Shown: positions 37,060-51,650 of the stretch, piece after piece
Layout of the letters: every line of letters begins with the position of its first letter
How positions within the stretch are numbered: the stretch's first letter is position 1
NCBI GenBank assembly: GCA_026874595.1
Contig: CM049309.1
Span: forward strand, 44,967,079 to 45,031,078
Direction of reading: 5' to 3'
Source: Sipunculus nudus
Taxonomy: Eukaryota > Annelida > Sipuncula > Golfingiida > Sipunculidae
Length of the DNA: 64,000 bases
Program-made: the position numbers and the translations under genes
The notes under the pieces: model-generated
What the model was told of the DNA's origin: nothing
Database searches by the model: none
Seen by the model: only the letters and a program-made list of their open reading frames with translations

Positions 37060-40000
37060 AATATAAATATATAATGGAAAAATATATTCAGTGTCGTATT
37101 CATTTTTTTGTTTAACAATACCTATGCATTTATGCGGAAAGGAGATGCTTGATTTAATAATATTTTGGAAATATGTTGGATTACGTATGTAGGCACAAAA
37201 GTAAAACATACGGATATCAAAATTTTATTGAAGGCTTATAGTTCATGGGCAAGTAGTTTATTTTAAACAAAAGTACCACGGGACATCTCGATAATATTTT
37301 TATCCAGTAAGGCATGGCAGTGCATGCACCTTCCACCATATATATATGTAACATTTTTTTAAAAACTATATTATTACTTTAGAACTTTAAATATTAATAC
37401 ATCAAATGCATCAAAAGGGGGATTTCAAATTAAATATATTAATACTTTAATTTATACATAAAATACGTTGCCCCACAACTGATACATGTATATTGGCTTG
37501 TACAGAAGATACACTTAAATATATAGCTTCATGCAGCTTTATGCTTTAATAGCGTTCTGACTATATTTCTGCTAATTATATTTCTTGCATTTTAGGGATA
37601 TATCCATGGATTATTATACAGCATAATAATATTTATATGATAAAATGTGTCGTTTTTATGAGCGATTTCTAAATCATTTCTACGCCGTCAAATCCCTGGC
37701 CGAACTGAATCACCGTTAACATTCATGCAACAGAAAGTAAACAAACAAGCACACAATCTGTTGCTATGTTTCGGTTGCTATTTACATTGGCACTTGAAGA
37801 TGTAAGCGAACTCTTTATAAACACACTGAAGCGTCGGAATATGATAAGTATGAAAAGACGTTTTGTACAATAAGTTAAATTTATGCTAATTTATGAGCAC
37901 AGAACCGGCGGTGTGGTGTTAAATAATACATTAGTAAAGCGCTGGGCGTGGAAACTGAGCGGCTTATTAATTACCTCCATAAGGCCGATCCACGCGGTGG
38001 TCGATATCCAGAACATCTGCAGGATAAAACATCAGAGGCTATAGCACCGACGTTCGACCGAACAGGATACGGTAACAATGACGTAATATTGGAAAAATAA
38101 GAAACGTCCTATCAGGGCAGAGCTCGCCACCTGCAGAGCCAGCCGGACCTACTCCGTGCAGGATTTTAAACACATCCAAGCCCTTCGACAAAGACCCACG
38201 CAGAACTGTAGCCGGGATTGCGGTAGTAATATTCAATAAAACAGAAATCAGAGCTGGGCTGTGACACCGCGGAGCGTATTTGCTCAGAGATTCCCCGTAT
38301 TGGTGTGCCCGTGTGCTCAAGCGGCCGAACGCGTGTTGGGGTAAACTTGGTTTCGGGTTACTAATGGTGTTAAGCTGGCTTTTCACACGCGGTAACTTTT
38401 ATCTTTCCCTATACGACCCTCCTCCCCTACTTGTTTAAAGACCAGCTCACGCCTTTTCTTTGGCCGTCTTGTCCGTCCGCGTTTACCACCTGAACAAGCG
38501 CAGATAATCGTCAACAGAAGGCGCGTTTATCTACATTTATACTCATATAAAGGAAACGGCAGGAAAAAGTTTGGCTGGACACATTACTTCACCATTCATA
38601 TCGTACGCAACAAAAGCTCACAGGTGTGCAGGCAAAGTTTTTGTCAATTTACAGCAATCTCAGACAACTGCATGCGTTCATCTGATTTGAAAAGAAGCAC
38701 ACACGAAGAAAGTCCACCCTCAACAATTCAGGCGGTGCGTGTTTGAACAACCTCTTAACTCTTGGTGTTGCGAAAAAGTTCAGCAAGTTCGCGAACCGGC
38801 CAATTGAGGCTTCAGAATCTTGCACAGACACATGTTTGCTTGATTTATTTCTAAAGGTCGCCCCCCGTTACTCCCTTTGCATGTTTCAAAGACACTATCC
38901 GCGGGCAAAACCCATGCGGTCCGTGGTTGCTGAATGTGTAAAGTGACGAATTACCGGCCTGGGACTTGACTATTATGTACAGATATATCAGAATGGATAA
39001 TTAGCGTCTATTAGCTGGGGAGATGTATTATTTGGCCGCCCTTTCTTGTGGTCGGCTTGGGATGCTGGCAGCCATGTTTATAGGGCGCGTGGCACTGTCA
39101 GACAGAACGCTAATGTAAATGAGCAGGTGTGGGAGAACCAACTTTTACAATATCCCGCACGAGTGCCCAAGGGCCTCCGACCGTTTATAGACACCATGAA
39201 AGTACTTTCCTCCCCAACTTTCAGCTTCAGTAAATGAATTGTGGAGTAAAATGTGCCCGAGGAGGTTATGAAGCCGTTCTCTGTGCCGAGTCTCTGCCCC
39301 CGGGCTTTACGACAGACCGGCATACGGCATCCTAGAAATCACTGGAAACAGAAAGCTACTGACGACAAAACCCACAAGCACTCCCGGCACCTACGACAAA
39401 CTTCACCTCAAGTACCATTAACTTCTCTATAGATGCAACACCAACAAGTTATAAGCATCATTAACTGGCCTCTTCTCTCATACCTATACCTTGAACGACT
39501 CTTACACACAACTGTCGCGCCTCCCTCCCTCTGTCTGTATATACATCGCTAACATTTGTCATTGCGCTGAACGTGACTACAGGAGTTCTGCGAAAACCTG
39601 CATGAAACATATTATAGGGCAATCATTCTATTATGTTTTCAAATGAATATCTATTTAGACCAACAATTCATTATTTTGCAATAATTGCATGCCATTTATT
39701 TGTTATATATATGTTGATTTCATCAAAATGTGCCAATCTGAAATAAAGTCATGTTTTTCTTTGCATAATTTAAAATTAAATCGAACAAAATAATTTAAAA
39801 ACTATACATATAGAAGAACTATTCTTGAAAGCTTAATGTTTCTATGACCGGTTATGACCGTTGTTTAAAGTGGATGGGCGTTGTATATATTAAATTTTAC
39901 TTAAAGTGAAAGTAAATGTTAAGCAAAAGTCCAATGGATTCCTTTTATATCATATATAGATGTCAAGAAGCAATTATATTTTGACCTTCGTGCAAGATTT

Positions 40001-42420
40001 TACAACAGTTCTGTAGCTGCCATAAGAACAAACCATATGAGCCATATATGGGTCAATATAAGATTTTATATTACAGCTAGGGTTTTCAGGTTGCTGAATA
40101 GATACCAGCTTCCTCACCATGTTATATACAAGCTCTGACAAACTGAGGAAGTCACGTGATGCATGGCGTCCATAAACAGGTTGCCCATCGTGCATGTCTG
40201 AAAAAAGGATAACGAGCGTATAATCATGGGGTCACCAAGCGTCCCATTGTTTTCGTATATATATAACCACCTGCCCCCCCTCAAAATTTTTGTGTACAGA
40301 CAACTAAGCTGAATTTTTCAAGAAAATTTTTCTCTAAAAGGCAGAGCGACAAAAATGATTTCAGAACTGAAGTGGACAACAATACTTCTTTTGACGGTCG
40401 ACTTGTACAAGCTGTATAAGCCCTTGTCACAGTTTATAGCCATATATAGAGATGAAGTGATGACGTCATAATGCATTATGGGACGTCTACATTATACTGA
40501 GCTATTAATTGCACAACATGGCTGCCTCAGTAACCATATTTTTAAGGAAGGCATGAACGCGATCCGGCGGTACAGACATGTATAATTAAGAAAATAGGTC
40601 GTTAAGAAACTACACTTTCACATTCCAATTTGCAATGTTTAGTATGCCAAAAACTATACACGTCTCTATTCCCTTTATTTCGAATAAAATATCAGCTTGA
40701 GGAAATAACATAAGTAGACGATGTATGGTACCGAAATAAACACAGACATCGTCTATATATATACATATATAAAGCCCATGCAACATGCAGTCTCTCCCTG
40801 TATATGTGCATGTTTATCATATATTATAATAAAAGAAAAAAAATTATTAAGACACTGGACTGTAATTATATCGGAGAGAAATCGTATATGCGTATTTCGT
40901 CTATAATTAAAATTGGGGCGTTCGATTAAGGTTTCTGTGAAAACATTTGCTTTATAAGATACTGGAGAAGCTCATGCACTACAACCTATATAAACTTATA
41001 TTAAAGAATGCATAGTATACTATCTATATTGTACTAGAATACTAAACATTGCTACATCCGCGAGAACACGTTGAAATCATTTCACATCTTTCCTTATCTT
41101 ATAAGCACCCGAAACAATTTATTCATATAAAAAAGAATTAATATATATAAGTCTCCATATATATGTATATATAAATAAATATATATAACGAAGCACATTA
41201 TATTGCATGATAAAGTATAGATACGGTTCCGTTTAAGATATAGGTTCGTCCTTCTACATGCACAGGCAGGCCCCCTTATAACACCCGAACCGGTCAACTT
41301 AAAGCGTATAAGGCGTAACACAAGAGGGTTTATATATATCAATCCTTCAGCAGATTTGACGATCCCTGATCCCATAATCCCTTGTTTCAGATCCGGATAA
41401 GTTATAGGATATGTTCTGTTTAAAAGACGGAAAGGGCGGTTCTATTTGGATGGGTTCTTTAATAGAGATGCCGTATATGTACTTACTTAACCCTAATCCT
41501 CGACGTCTATAGTGTTACACGAACAGCGTTATCCGGGGCGGATCCATCAACTATAAATCGGGCGGGGAATTCTGTTAATCGAACTCCTGCCGAGAACGTA
41601 TAGAGCAAAACTTTGATGTATACTTTATTGCAAACTAAGTTAATAAGTATAAAAATGTCTTTGCAGTCGCTTTGATATTCAATATATATTCAAAAATGTA
41701 AAGCCTAATAATTATGTAGGGATTTTGTACGAATGCACAGATCTGCGGGCGTTGTTTTAAATCTAAAAATCTTATTATGCTTATTCCTATGCTCAAATTC
41801 GCACCTAAAACACATTTGATTAACTCAAATTCACATTCACTATATATACGGTCTCAACATGGCCTGCATGGCATGACATCTCTCCCAAGTTCAATCAACA
41901 CTAAATTTTTCGCGTGCCATCAGGTGTAAATATAACAATGGAATTTCATAATATATTTCAAACAAATTGCAAATGCAAAACCTCTTTGACCGCCTGCATG
42001 CATGCTTGAACCATTTATCAGGCAACGTCTAGCTCCCATATTGAACAGACATGCATATATATGCCACTATCAGAAGAACTGCATAAGGACAGCATTAACT
42101 TTTGAACTCGTTATCTAATGCTTTCTCGTCACAATTACAGAATGTTTGTATATAAATATTTGCGTGAACAGAAAATGCATGGTGGGTCCCGCCCCTAATC
42201 GCCCCTGTTATAAGTTTCAAGCGTGTTTGTCAGCTGTATATCGAACCAAACTCTCCGTGTGTGTGTTTGAATAAATAAACGTATACGTAATTATGCATAT
42301 TTAACAAACACTATTAAGGGGAGGGGGGGGGGGGGTTAAAGGTAAAACTTGAATTTATTGAAACAGTACAGGAATAATCACACAAACACCAGGGCTGGAG
42401 CCATGATAAATGACACGGGT
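36873..42420. other. Intergenic DNA with a GC-richer island at 37.7-39.6 kb
   Basis: No gene is recognised. The block at about 37670-39600 is repeat-free and of balanced composition, like the intronic islands of TFAP2, and may hold regulatory DNA. A CRE-like TGACGTCA lies at 40461-40468. Open frames (for example 38039-38386, minus strand) show no motif. Confidence 0.5.
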
Positions 42421-42429
42421 AACGTATAG

Positions 42430-42765
42430 TTGATGGCACGTGACCGAGGGGAGGAAGAAAAGGACCTCGCTACTTCCGGCGGTTGCTACCCTCTGCCCTT
42501 GAGAGTGAGTGAGAAATCTTGTGGTGTATTAACTTTCAACAAATTACCAAGTGGCTAAATTAGGAAGAATTGCTCATTTGGGGTAGCAGGTAATTTTCTC
42601 ACGTGGAGGAAAAGAGAGCCGTTAGCTCCTCTTGTTCGCGTGCCATCTGTCTGGCCGGGGGCATAAAACTCCCCCCTCGTTGCCCGAGGGTAGGGCGGTT
42701 GCTGGCATGCGGGAGTTGGGCGGGGGGTGGGGTGGTTCGTTGAAAATCTGTTGCTTATTTGCATG
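42430..42765. promoter_or_regulatory. Promoter-like segment with E-box, ETS site and GC-rich tract
   Basis: GGCACGTGACC (CACGTG at 42437-42442) is followed 30 bp later by ACTTCCGG (42472-42479), then by about 280 bp of GC-rich DNA with G- and C-runs. CACGTG plus an ETS site in GC-rich DNA is typical of TATA-less promoters. No coding exon is recognised next to it on either strand, so a non-coding transcript or an unseen 5' UTR exon is possible. A G-run precedes it near 42320. Confidence 0.3.
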
Positions 42766-43969
42766 TTATTTATTTTAAGAACGCCGCTCCCTTATAAGCC
42801 TATACTAGTATATATAGGCCAATGTTCTAAATGTATGTTTTGTATTTTTGGTGATTTACACTATTACACTATAAAAAGGTAAGATTAAGAAGAAGAACAT
42901 TATTGTATGTTTTCATTTAATGAACATTCGACACAAAACGATGATAAAAGGATGGGATCTTAATTGGAATCTTTAAGAAAGTTAAATGTAAAGTACGTAC
43001 GTTAAATATTCCCATAAACTATACATGATGAATAACAAATGAAACTTATCCGCAATACAAATATCAAAATAATAAATATTTTTTGTTTTTTTTTAAACAT
43101 TTTTCATCCTGACAATTATAATCACACAAATATATGCCACGTGATTCTCTTTCATTACACAGTATACATTTTTAGAATCATTTTTCCTAAATAATCCCCT
43201 CAAACGATACCTACATGATGCATGGAGAACAAATGAAAGTCGTTTATGCAATAATCATATCAATATGTCTTTTGAATATGATCCAAGTCCGCATATGTGT
43301 GAATATGGGGGGGGGGGGGGGGTGCAACATATGCGATAGTTAACTAAATTACATTAATTCGCGCTTAAATCATATATTCATAAGCTAGCCTCATATATAA
43401 CCATGCATGGTACAGAATTATACACTTTTTGACTGAAATGCACTTATACTTCTCTAACGCAAATTACAAGATGATTATAACCACGATACTCATATTAATG
43501 CATGCATGTGCATATACGGTCAATGTGATAAGTATATACCAGACAGTGTACGTTTGTTCGTAATATGCACGCATGCATACACCTGCCGTCACTTTTTTAT
43601 ACACAGAGATGTTCCCACGTGAATATATCATCCGCCATATTCCATGCGGGGACGTATTCATGAGAGGGAGGTCTATTTCACTGAATATTAAACAGTGTGC
43701 CGGCTATTATGTAGCCAGTTTGATATCTAAGTATATGCGTTGCGGTTAAATGGTCATTTTATTCAAAAGCACCATATGTCTTTGATTAACATGCCCTCAT
43801 ATCCGCTATTTACGTCTGGTTGAATTGCGGTCTTGCCTACGTTGGTTCTGTGGCCTCTATGTGGATATAAAGTCCGGTGTCACCATTAAATCGACATAAA
43901 ATACATCAAATAACATTACTTATAAGGGGTCGTAAACGGTTTTTCTCCCGACGAGCAAGACTTAGCTCC

Positions 43970-43988
43970 GCGCATGCGCACACTTCCG
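43970..43988. promoter_or_regulatory. NRF1-like palindrome beside an ETS site
   Basis: GCGCATGCGC (43970-43979) is a perfect NRF1-type palindrome, and ACTTCCG lies at 43982-43988. The pair is characteristic of housekeeping, often bidirectional, promoters. The surroundings are AT-rich and no coding exon is identified nearby. Confidence 0.3.
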
Positions 43989-43999
43989 TTGAGTGACTG

Positions 44000-46900
44000 T
44001 GTTCTGACTGCACCTGTTTCCTAAACAATACCTGTTATATACGTCTGTGTAACGTTTCACAGTATTTATAAAAAAGTCAAACAATGTTAAATTCAACCTT
44101 TGCATGCGTGTTCTTATTGGCCAGATATATACGGAAAACTCTTTTAAATATTTATTATTTACATATGTTATCCCCATGTATATATTTAATAAACTCATTC
44201 ATAACTATCATTATACACAAATTGGCAGGGACGCTGAAGCACAAAAACAATTAATTAAACACCAATGCATTCACTTATTATGCAATTTAATTGTTTCCGG
44301 CTATTAGAACGCCATTCATGTTTCTCCCAATCAACACTTGCCAACTGTTGCATTTACAAATTATTCATCCAATGAAAAGATTCATATAAAAGAACTAATG
44401 TTAAGTTATAATAATAAAGGGGTATATATATATATATACCACGTGTATCAGTGCCTCTCATACACTGCATGTATACATAGAATACATGCAGAGACGTTAT
44501 AGAGTTCGTGATAAGGACATTTGCTTCAATTTTTGAGTAATCTTCGGCAAATTAACCTATATATAGTATAAGATGTCATGCACACTCCACAACTGCACAT
44601 ATTTTGAGCTCATTTAGTCTCAATTAGTAATGTACATTTATATATGAAGTACAAAAGGTATATTATAGTTACATAAGTCAGGGCATCTGTGTTCATGCAA
44701 TGATCTTATCCACGAGCATTTGCATTGCGCCATATGACTGCCTGCTATAGCTGTGCATTGTTTAGATAAAATGAGTCATTACAAGTAAGGTTATATAGCT
44801 AGACAAATTTGAGTGCCTTCTTAATTTTCGGACATAGGCGAAACAAGTGGAGGTGGTCACGGCGGGGGGTTCATATGTTATATATATATATATACATGTA
44901 CAAGAGTGACGAGTTAACTTTTATTTAGCTCTTAGAAATACTTATTTATGCAAGAATCATTATTTACAACGATCTTTTAACAGTGAAAAAAACATGCTAA
45001 GAGTAATATGGTACAGGTTTTCAAGCGATATGAATTTACAAATATAGTTAAATGAAATTTAATTTGAGCCAGAAGAAAAGTTCTTATATTTATCATGTAA
45101 AAATAGCTTATCCTATACCCACTCATTATTTGCACTAGAAGACAAGTTTAGTTTCGTCCCAGAAACGAAGACAGTGCTATCAATAAGGAAGACTGGCTAA
45201 CCTATTATAATATCAATATATAACACAATTAACAATATGTCCGTGACAGGTGGCTTTTTATAGTGCAGGCCATAGAAATACATAAGAATAACATGCCTAA
45301 AGATATTTTGGAAATTAATAAGCAACATGTAAGACAAAACTTTATTTCAAACCCTACTGAACACATATTTTATCAATATAATAAAATTATGTTTGTTGAT
45401 GCTCTCAGATGAAATGAACATTTTATGACGTCGGACTTTATGAGAGGGCCTGAGGCCCTGATTCAGAGTTACAATCTGTTCTCATCTGTGATACACATTC
45501 GTAGTACCGTCAGGTGGCGCTGCAATCGCCCCTTGGAACAAATAAAGTGAAATATCTCAGGATTTATGTGAAAATATGGGGAAAAACCCTTAGGACACAC
45601 TTGCATCATTCCCGAGAGTTCAAAACCAAAAACACGTGCATATCTGAGGAGTATCTACTGAGGAGATGCGAGATAAAAGTCTCGTGGGACCACCGTCAAT
45701 TATAATATAGATATAACAAAATGTGATTTATTGTAAGTATATCAGACTCGAACACGTAGCCAGGTGGCGCCAGTGAAATGAAAAAGGTAGTGATGGGAAG
45801 GTTCCACCGGTCCGCCCTATGTCAACGACGCTCCTACAAGGCGGACATTTTTTTTTCCCTTCCGGCAGGCACCATATACATGCATGACCTTAATGTTAAA
45901 CTTGGATTTGGAAGGCAATGTCAAAGGGCAGCATGTGTTCATACTTGGAACTCGCTGATATACGGTTATTTCTTCTGAAATAAGCAAATATTAAGATGAT
46001 TAGATTAAGATGAGCGGTGAATCGAAACTTATAAGAGAAACAAGAGATAAATCACATGAATGAACAGAATATTCGCGGAAAAAATCATTTTATAGAGCGT
46101 CCAATGAGTTTTGTTAGATTTATTATGTTTCTTTGTTATATAATATAATTATATAATATATCAGTATGAATCATATATTTATTTGTATCATATATAATCA
46201 TATAACATACTCAATTAAGATATAATCATTTATAATATAATAATTTATAATACAATTATTTTTAGATACTAGTATTATAATTTATAATATAATAATCTAT
46301 AATATAATAATTTATAATATAATCATTGAAACCAACCATTCATAATGTGAACCTATACAAAGCAACATAATACAATACTCTACAATACTATGCAATATGA
46401 TATATCATTATTCATTTTATCACATTATATCAAATATAACACCATATTATGTTATCGCGCGTTCGAGAAAAAAACATGTTTTATCAGATGCAGGGTTAAG
46501 AATCAGAATATAAATGTATAAAAATGAAAATGAGCCATAACCAAGTCGTGAGAAAATTCGTTTTGTGTGAAAAAAAAGAAGTCATTTTAACAAATGGTTT
46601 AATGTTACATACGTGATAACATTTATAGATTTTAATGGGTGTAGATCAGGTGTTTGATCTATTTTATCTAAACACTCAATCTTGAAGGTCAAACGTGTTT
46701 TATTATGACGAATGAAGTGTAATAATAAATATACGTTTTGCAAGTGTGACAAGGGCAACTTGAAATACACCCCTATGGTTTTTTGTCGATAATCATAAAA
46801 AGAAATATATGTAAAGGTAGATCATATTAATTTCTAAGGAAAAGGCAATTTTAGTGTAGGGACTGACAGCGGGAGAGTATTGATAAATGACGGGGTGATT

Positions 46901-48200
46901 ACAAGTACTAATTATGTAGTCTGTTATTAGTGACAAGATCTTACGGACGCCTGGGTTGATATAGCGAGATAATGAAGTGATAGAACACTGATGGCAGCCT
47001 GCTAGATTTCCCAGAGCGATATGAAGTAACGTGACACCGATGTGACACCACATAACAACACATTCCCATGCAGGTGGTGCTATTTCCTGGCACGTTAAAC
47101 TGCCACGTTCTGACACCGGTTTCTTACACCCACGGAGCAAACACACAAGAATTCCTGGAGAGACGTTCGGGCTGGATTTATCTGGGGGAAGCGTGACGAA
47201 TTCTCGCTGTTTGCTCAACAGCGTCTCATGCATTCCCATACGCAACGCCTGCCACTCTGAGAGGCATCAAATGAACGTGGAAGCGTTTCCGGTTGAATGG
47301 CCGCAGCACGTCCGATGCGCCTCGTTGCCCTCCCGAGCAGATGTATTGGTCCGCCTCAGCGCACGTTCCGTCGCGGGTCAGCGGGCAGCTGTGGAGCTCC
47401 GAGTTGTCAGGTCGCGCGGCAGCAACGAAGAAGATTCGAACGTTCGCGCTTCCATAGAGCACCTTTGTTGCTGCCATGATAGATTACATTACTGCGCGTT
47501 CTCACTGATGACACGTGAAGGGGAAGCCGGTTTGGATGCCTCATTTGGTGGACAGAATAGCGTCATTTTGTCAACCCAAACCACTCCACATTGGTGGCGT
47601 CGCATGTCACCCATGCTTGAGTGCAGCTCTTTTAAATATTGCCTTCAATATGCAAATTAGGCCATCTCCTATTATGTGGAATCAATACCTTAAGTATTGA
47701 TAAACATAACACAAGACTTTAACGAACTCTATAAAACACTCCCTTCAACAGGTCATATTATAGGGGGCGTTTAGTGATATCTTGACATCTGGTTTTCACG
47801 CGACCGAGAGACGCGCCATCTTTGCAACGATGTGCCAAATGCGCCATTTTTTTACATGGTTCATTAGACCTAGTATGACAAGCTGAGATGATGGCTCCAA
47901 TCGCTATATTTTAATAAATGTGGCAGGTGTCTTTAAGCCACAGACTTGACATTTATTTTTTATATACATGTCGAGAAAGAGTCGAATTATTGTCACATGC
48001 AGGCAACCTGTATTATGCAAGTATACATAGATGCATATATATGTATGCAGGTGATTATAAATGAGTTTTTTTTTGGTTTGATAATTTTCTTACAATTCAT
48101 GATATATTCAGAAATATAGGTCACGAATACAGTTTAGCCAACATATATTAAAAAAAAAACCCTGCACAGGTGCATATGTAGAAATGCATTAACATCCATG
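44000..48200. other. Intergenic DNA
   Basis: A degenerate TATAATATAATAATTTATAA array lies at about 46136-46325. A GC-richer block at about 46850-47640 has overlapping open frames on both strands (155 codons at 47193-47660, 150 codons on the minus strand at 46793-47245). None resembles a known protein. Confidence 0.5.
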
Positions 48201-48203
48201 CAG

Positions 48204-48319
<116 letters not shown>

Positions 48320-48825
48320 CTTTAACTCCATATGATAATCCAGCATGAGTGAGAGTTAATTTCTTTTATTATTGTTCATAAAGTTTAAGGACATCTATAT
48401 ACTCCTGTCCATGCATGTCGACCAAATAGACAGACCGGAAGTTACATATATAACCTGTCCGCGGGAGTGAGAATTAATTTTGATTCTAAGATCTAAAGGT
48501 GACAATTGGGATCACTGTATATGAAGATAAATAATTGAAGATTACAGCCACGCACAGAAATGCCAGAGCATGCACTAAAACTGTAAATGAGCACGTCAGT
48601 GTGTTAGCAAGTAAAGAGTTCATTATTTATATCATCTCTGTAGACTGCACTGTATTCTATCTTCATCAGATATGTTTTCTAAATGAGAGTTAAATTATGT
48701 CATGATGGACAATAAAAACACAACTATATATATACAGCGATATATGAATATGTCCCTGGAAATCCATGGATAAACATTTCTTTTTGTTTTTGCTTAATTT
48801 TGAATGAATGTTTCTCAAAACTTAA

Positions 48826-50610
48826 TGTCTGCCCGGAAGGTTCTTATACTTATAACATCTATACATGCAGGCTTGATTATACTTATAATGTCTACATGCC
48901 GCGGGGTGATTATACTTATAATATCTACAAGCAGAGGTCCTGAAACTTAATGTCTCCACGCAGAGTTGATTGCAATTATAATGTCTACATGAAGGATTCA
49001 GCAAGCTCAATGTTTACATGCAGGGTTACCAAAACTTAATGTCTCCATAAAGGGTTCTCCATATATACTTAACGTCTCCATCCAGGGTTCTCCATATACT
49101 TCATATATATCTACATCCACTGCAGGATTTTTCCATACATATAATGTCTACATGCAGGGTTCCCGAAACTTAAAATCTCCATCCAGGGTTCCCCATACCT
49201 AATGTCTCCATGCATCCAGGGTTCTCCATATTTAACGTCTCCATGCAGGGTTAACCATACTTAATGTCTCCATGCAGGGTTCTCCATAATTAATGTCTAT
49301 ACATGCTGCAGGGTTCCCCGTATACTTAATGTCTCCATGCATCAAGGGTTCTCTATATTTAATGTCTCCATGCAGGGTTAACCATGCATACTTAATGTCT
49401 CCAAGTAGGGTTCTCCAGAATTAATGTCTATACATGCTGCAGTGTTCTCCACAAACTTAATGTCTACATGCTGCAGGGTTCTCCATACTTAATGTTTCCA
49501 TGCACGGTTCTCTATATGCTAAATATCTACATGCTGCAGGTTTCTTCATACTAAATGTCCACATGCTGCAGTGTTTTCCATATACTTAATGTTTATACAT
49601 GCAGGATTCCTCATATCTTTTTAAATGTCCGCATGCAGGGTTGGTTGCACTTATAATGTCTACATGCAGGGTTCCCCTAAACCTAATCTATGCATTCATG
49701 CAGGGGTCCAAAACTTAGTGTATCCATGCATGCAGGATTCCCAATATTTAATGTCTGCATGCGGGAGTCCGAAACTTAATGTCTACATTCAGAGTTGCCG
49801 AAACTTCATGTCTCCATGCATGTTTTTTCACTTACTAAATGTCTGCAACCAGGGTTCCCAAGTCTTAATATCTCAATGCAGGGTTCTCAAAACTTATTAT
49901 CTATATATACATGCAGGTTTCTCGAAACCTAATGTCTCCATGAATGCATGTTTTTTTATATCTAATGTCTGCAATCAGGGTTCCCAAGTCTTAATGTCTC
50001 CATGCAGGGTTCTCAAAACGTATTGTCTACATATGCAGGGTTCTCGAAACTTAATGTCTCCATGCATGTTTTTTTTTTATACTTAATGTCTGCAACCAGG
50101 TTTCACGAGTCTTAATTTCTCCATGCAGGGTTCTCAAAACTTATCATCTATACATACAGGGTTGTCGAAACCTAATGTCTCCATGCATGTTTTTTTTCAT
50201 ACCTAATGTTTGCAACCAGCTATGATTCCCCAGTCTTAATGTCTCAATGCAGGGTTCTCAAAATGTATTATCTTCATATGCAGGCTTCTCTAAATTTAAG
50301 GTCTCCATGCATGGTTTTTTCATACTTAATGACTGCAACCAGGGTTTTCGAGTCTTAATTTCTCCATGCAGGGTTCTCAAAACTTATTATCTATACACGC
50401 AGGTTTCTACAACTTTGTCTTTTGCATGTTTTTTTTCACTTATTAATGTCTGCAACCAGGGTTCCCTATGCAGTCTTAATGCCTCCATGCAGGGTTTTCA
50501 AAACGTATTTTCTATACATGCAGGGTTCTCGAAACTTAATGTCTCCATGTATGTTTTTTTCCCATATATCCTCTATGTCTGCGATCATGATTCTCCATTC
50601 TTTATGTCCA
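48826..50610 (+). repeat. 1.8-kb minisatellite with a 122-bp higher-order unit
   Basis: The whole block is imperfect copies of a unit of about 29 bp near CTTAATGTCTCCATGCAGGG, followed by TTCTC and a short linker. From about 49800 the units are organised in fours. A variant with CCATGCATG then a T-run recurs at about 49804, 49928, 50050, 50171, 50294, 50411 and 50535, spacing 117-124 bp. Between these come the variants CTGCAACCAGGG, CCATGCAGGG and CTATACATGCAGGG. Open frames of 153 and 175 codons (49625-50086, 50247-50774) run through it only because the unit has few stops in one frame; they are not genes. Confidence 0.93.
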
Positions 50611-50945
50611 CATGCATCAATTTAACACAAATATATCAAATCATGCATGCATGCATGCAATCTCTTTGGAGCGTATATATTGCATATAGATATATCAATC
50701 ACAATACTATATACACATATACTGTATATCCCCTGAATACAGTGCTTAAGAATGTCTGCTTGTTCAAGTCATGAAAGCAGAAACACGTATACATGTATAT
50801 ATACTTCGAGTTCATTATTTGAGTTTATTATATATTTAGAGGTCTGTACATTTGTAATCAGTGCATGTTTCGGACTGTATGATGTGAACTTCAAATTGAT
50901 TCTCTCCGGCACTTTTTTTTAATAAACACACACACACACACACAC

Positions 50946-50996
<51 letters not shown>

Positions 50997-51593
50997 TATT
51001 ATATATAAACATCAAATTCTTTCTTTCTTAAATTAATGCTTAATATTCAGTAAACAATACTGGATGAGACGGAAACTTAATGAAATTGAAACGATTTACT
51101 ATATATGTAAAGTTAACCAAGCATGCATGGTTGCATTCTTCGGATAATTACTATATATTTGCAATCATCATTCCTTAATATATTCGAAAATGACTTTAGA
51201 ACTACATTTCCTGCACATTAATGGATGTGCCCTCATGTACACATATGGCATGAGACAGGGGAGGGGTTATATTTGACATTTTATACCATTAATGGACCTC
51301 TGTATATAAAGCATTAGGGGGATTTATTCACTTGCTGCAGGGCTTCTTGTCATCATATATATGCATCTATACACAATCTCAATTCACTGACATTCCTACA
51401 TCAACCTTAACTACCTGTTACCTGTGTCCAGTTCTACTGCTATAATGGAAATGACACCTGTCTGACCATTGAGTGACCACCACACCTGCCTTAACTGACC
51501 ACTGTATACAGTGTCATCTGCCTATATCTGTCTTTTTTATATAGAAATCTATCACACCTATATATAAATGTCTATTTTAAGATCTAGGTGATG

Positions 51594-51630
<37 letters not shown>

Positions 51631-51650
51631 TGAGAGAGAGAGAGAGAGAT
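50611..51650. other. Intergenic DNA with simple repeats
   Basis: A compound (CA)n-(TA)n block lies at 50926-50994. (TA)n at 51597-51627 passes into (GA)n to 51648. No gene was seen. Confidence 0.8.

Noticed and set aside
47193-47660. 155-codon frame in a GC-richer block
   Set aside because: It overlaps open frames on both strands and has no recognisable domain or conserved motif.
48826-50610. CRISPR-like array of short repeats
   Set aside because: The spacers are themselves repeat copies, the units are degenerate and contiguous, and the DNA is eukaryotic.
49625-50774. Cys/Met-rich frames of 153 and 175 codons that look like a repeat protein
   Set aside because: They follow the minisatellite unit, shift frame with indels in it, and have no start context or homology.
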